Source of the DNA: Cytophagales bacterium
GTDB lineage: Bacteria; Bacteroidota; Bacteroidia; Cytophagales; Spirosomataceae
Length of the DNA stretch: 25,700 nt
Assembly: GCA_013205605.1 (NCBI GenBank)
Contig: JABMMK010000226.1
Location: 1 to 25,700 of the forward strand
Reading direction: 5' to 3'
This document shows positions 23,837 through 25,700 of this stretch, in pieces. The translations under genes and the position numbers were made by a program. Position 1 is the stretch's first letter. Every line of letters begins with the position of its first letter. Below the pieces are notes generated by a model that had not been told where the DNA came from, searched no databases, and saw only the letters and a list, made by a program, of their open reading frames with translations.

Positions 23837-23878
23837 TTCAATTAAATATTTAAACGAATGTCTAAATATTTAATTGAA
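23837..23878 (-). promoter_or_regulatory. Inverted-repeat operator of the ArsR/SdpR-like gene
   Basis: TTCAATTAAATATTTA (23837-23852) and its exact reverse complement TAAATATTTAATTGAA (23863-23878) flank a 10-base spacer. Each arm also contains a smaller palindrome (TTAAATATTTAA at 23842-23853 and TAAATATTTA at 23863-23872) with centres 20 bp apart, about two helical turns. This suits two repressor dimers on one face of the DNA. The element ends two bases before the ATG. A TTTG on the minus strand (23883-23886) could be the -33 box, so the operator would cover the core promoter. An mRNA hairpin blocking the start is an alternative. Confidence 0.72.
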
Positions 23879-23891
23879 TTTCCAAAAATAA

Positions 23892-24818
23892 TTAGCTAAG
23901 ATCTGATTTTCGATAGGCTTCCATCACTTTAATTTCACCCTCTTTGCCAGGGTAGAAATTACCATGTTCCATACCTAATATACCTCTATAGCCTTTTTTA
24001 TGCAAATGCTTGAAGATATTCGCATAATTTATTTCTCCTGTAGTTGGCTCTTTTCTACCTGGATTATCGCCTATTTGAAAGTAAGCAATTTCATCCCAAG
24101 TTAAATCGATGTTCGTAATCATGTTTCCTTCATTTTTTTGCATGTGGTACATGTCAAAAAGAATTTTACATGATGGGCTTCCTACCGCTCTACAGATTTC
24201 ATAGGTTTGGTCTGAAAAGCGTAAAAATAAATCGGGTGTATCGCTTAAGGGTTCCAACACCATGACTAATCCTTGGGGTTCCAATAATTCAGCGCCAATT
24301 TTTAAGCTGTCAATCACGTGTCCTGTTTGAATACCGATAGGTAATTTTCTGTAGTAATTTCCTGGTACTACGGTGCACCATTTAGCATTAACCCTTTTAG
24401 ATGTTTCAATGGCACCCTTACATGCTTTCTTAAATGCCTCTTTCCATTCTTTGGTACCTGTAGTCATGGTCATTCTATCTGGAAATCCTTCATGACTTAA
24501 GACAAATACTCCCATCGTCATACCTAATTTCGCCATGGTTTCGCCAATTTTATTTTGTAATTCTGGCGTGCGGCCCATGAGTCCATTATCCTCTAATGAC
24601 CTGAAGCCCATGTCATACATGAATTTCAATTGGTCTATCTCATCATTTCCAGCATGATTTTTAAACATGCCAAAATGCGGAGCATACAACATTTTATAAG
24701 GTGCTTCCGCTAAGGCATATAAACTTTTACTTTTTGTTGTGGATGCTAATGCTTGAGAGCCAACCCCAGCTGTTAATAAACTTCCACCAAGCATGTTGGC
24801 AAACGATCTTCGATTCAT
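23892..24818 (-). CDS. Exported TIM-barrel isomerase, hydroxypyruvate isomerase-like
   Basis: A 308-residue protein. It begins MNRRSFANMLGGSLLTAGVG, which has a twin-arginine-like RRSF and a hydrophobic stretch, then ALAS as a likely cleavage site, so it is probably exported by Tat. The rest is a xylose-isomerase-like (AP endonuclease 2) TIM barrel. Likely metal ligands are Glu189 (VLEPLS), Asp222 (KILFDMYHMQ), Gln248 (YFQIGD) and Glu284 (LGMEHG), the pattern of hydroxypyruvate isomerases. Exported barrels of this sort are common in Bacteroidota and Planctomycetes in sugar-degradation clusters. It starts one base after the cytochrome c/HEAT gene stop, so the two form an operon. Substrate is unknown. 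Confidence 0.82.
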   Translation of the reverse strand: MNRRSFANMLGGSLLTAGVGSQALASTTKSKSLYALAEAPYKMLYAPHFGMFKNHAGNDEIDQLKFMYDMGFRSLEDNGLMGRTPELQNKIGETMAKLGMTMGVFVLSHEGFPDRMTMTTGTKEWKEAFKKACKGAIETSKRVNAKWCTVVPGNYYRKLPIGIQTGHVIDSLKIGAELLEPQGLVMVLEPLSDTPDLFLRFSDQTYEICRAVGSPSCKILFDMYHMQKNEGNMITNIDLTWDEIAYFQIGDNPGRKEPTTGEINYANIFKHLHKKGYRGILGMEHGNFYPGKEGEIKVMEAYRKSDLS

Positions 24819-24819
24819 C

Positions 24820-25700
24820 TTATTTCTTTTTTAATGTTGCTAAATATTCGATTAAATTGGTAAATTCTTGCGTATTCATTTGATCAGCTAATCCTTCAGG
24901 CATCAACGAATCCGGTAATTGTTTCATGGATTTTAATGCTGAAGTTTTAAAACTTTGGGTGGATCCACCAGGTAATTTTAACATCACATCAGTCTCATTT
25001 TTGGATACCACAACTCCCTGATAAGTATCCCCTGATTTAGTTTTAAGCTCATAGGTTTCATACCCAAAACCGATTCCCGCATTCGGATGTAAAATAGAAA
25101 GATAAAGTCCATCTCTTGACAATTTACTGCCGATTTCCGTCAGTTTTGGTCCAAAGTCAATGCCTTCATTATACACTTGATGGCACATAGAACATTGATT
25201 AATAAAAGTTTTTAATCCATCCTTGGCATTTCCACGGGTGGCTACTAGCTCAGTTAAGGCCGGGTGTTTATTGAGACTTGCCGACTTCTGAGAGGAGCTT
25301 AAATAAGTGGAAGCTTCTGCTTTGATCGCTTTTCTTGATGTTCTACTCACCGATTCCACCACGGAAGGAATGAATTTTTCCGGTACCTTTTTATTTTTCA
25401 AAGCCTCTAAAACATAATTTTCTCCAGCTAGCGAATTGCCTAAAGATCTAGCGGCTTCTCTTTGAATGGCTAAACTATATTTTTCTGAAGTCATCGCCTC
25501 ATTTAAAAGGTTTATGGATTCGTTCTTACCTTGCCAACGAACACTTTCGATGATGGCTCTTTGGGCTGTTTCATTTCCCGTTCTAAATGTTTTGTCAATT
25601 AATTCCGATCCACCTTTTAACTTATATACAATCTGGCCCGCTTTTCTAGTTTGCTTTCCATCAAGGATCATTTTTAGCAATTTTGGATTGGCTTCCGTCA
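24820..25700 (-). CDS. HEAT-repeat/cytochrome c domain of a larger heme-binding protein (5' truncated)
   Basis: The reading frame is open to the window edge; no ATG lies near, so this is the C-terminal part of a longer gene (about 293 residues seen). The first roughly 130 residues are helical pairs resembling HEAT repeats (SLAIQREAARSLGNSL). Near the middle comes a class I heme-attachment site CSMCH with QVYNEGIDFGPKLTEIGSKL, then TYQGVVVSKNETDVMLKLPG. SLMPEGLADQM should provide the axial Met. This matches the heme-binding C-terminus of large Planctomycete-type dehydrogenases also found in Cytophagales, which sit in the periplasm with sugar or polyol dehydrogenase domains. Linked to the TIM-barrel isomerase gene by a one-base gap, suggesting a shared carbohydrate-oxidation role. 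Confidence 0.82.
   Translation of the reverse strand, partial: TEANPKLLKMILDGKQTRKAGQIVYKLKGGSELIDKTFRTGNETAQRAIIESVRWQGKNESINLLNEAMTSEKYSLAIQREAARSLGNSLAGENYVLEALKNKKVPEKFIPSVVESVSRTSRKAIKAEASTYLSSSQKSASLNKHPALTELVATRGNAKDGLKTFINQCSMCHQVYNEGIDFGPKLTEIGSKLSRDGLYLSILHPNAGIGFGYETYELKTKSGDTYQGVVVSKNETDVMLKLPGGSTQSFKTSALKSMKQLPDSLMPEGLADQMNTQEFTNLIEYLATLKKK

Noticed and set aside
1..25700. Mobile elements, CRISPR arrays, prophage or defence islands
   Set aside because: No transposase, integrase, repeat-spacer pattern or attachment duplication beside the tRNA was found; the tRNA-Leu is followed directly by a terminator and tig.

Overview
The window looks like a stretch of chromosome from a Bacteroidota bacterium, most likely Cytophagales; this is inference. 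The evidence is low-GC coding sequence, several promoters of the Bacteroidota type (TAnnTTTG at -7, sometimes with TTTG at -33), a NusB with a long N-terminal extension, an atypical trigger factor, and a sugar-isomerase/HEAT-cytochrome c pair common in that group. I see no phage, insertion sequence, CRISPR array or island boundary. The genes are mostly housekeeping and densely packed.

Layout: (1) Positions 1-1910 hold the 3' end of a cyclophilin gene, overlapping head-on with a sodium:solute symporter gene. A 36-residue one-helix membrane protein gene lies just upstream of the symporter. (2) Positions 1948-3527 hold a tRNA-Leu(UAG) with a textbook promoter and terminator, then trigger factor (tig) with its own terminator. 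(3) Positions 3588-7374 hold clpP, clpX, a 46-residue lipoprotein, cmk and an FAD oxidoreductase in tight array. (4) Positions 7407-11794 hold a large outer-membrane TolB-propeller/beta-barrel protein and proA. (5) Positions 11796-16605, minus strand, hold the run nusB, ytxH-like, DUF1573 lipoprotein, yajC, coaE, dnaX. (6) Positions 16697-19792 hold an ABC exporter and, convergently, a TolC-like outer-membrane factor. (7) Positions 19908-22750 hold a MOSC protein, a UbiA-like membrane protein and an MFS transporter with overlapping ends. (8) Positions 22781-25700, minus strand, hold a cytochrome c/HEAT protein (5' part outside the window), a TIM-barrel isomerase, an ArsR/SdpR-type repressor with a striking dyad operator, and an uncharacterised protein with a charged helical repeat tail.

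Functionally, the left half is a protein-folding and quality-control block: cyclophilin, trigger factor and ClpXP. The minus-strand block combines transcription antitermination (NusB), secretion (YajC), CoA synthesis (CoaE) and the replication clamp loader (DnaX).

The most interesting signal is inside dnaX. It has an in-frame A AAA AAG slippery heptamer, an SD-like GGAGGG nine bases upstream, an 11-bp hairpin four bases downstream and a -1-frame UGA one codon after the slip. This is the complete architecture of the programmed frameshift that makes the gamma subunit in E. coli. Other points worth attention are two very small membrane-associated genes that length cut-offs would miss, the perfect 16-bp inverted repeat before the arsR gene, and convergent gene pairs that overlap or nearly touch with no visible terminator.
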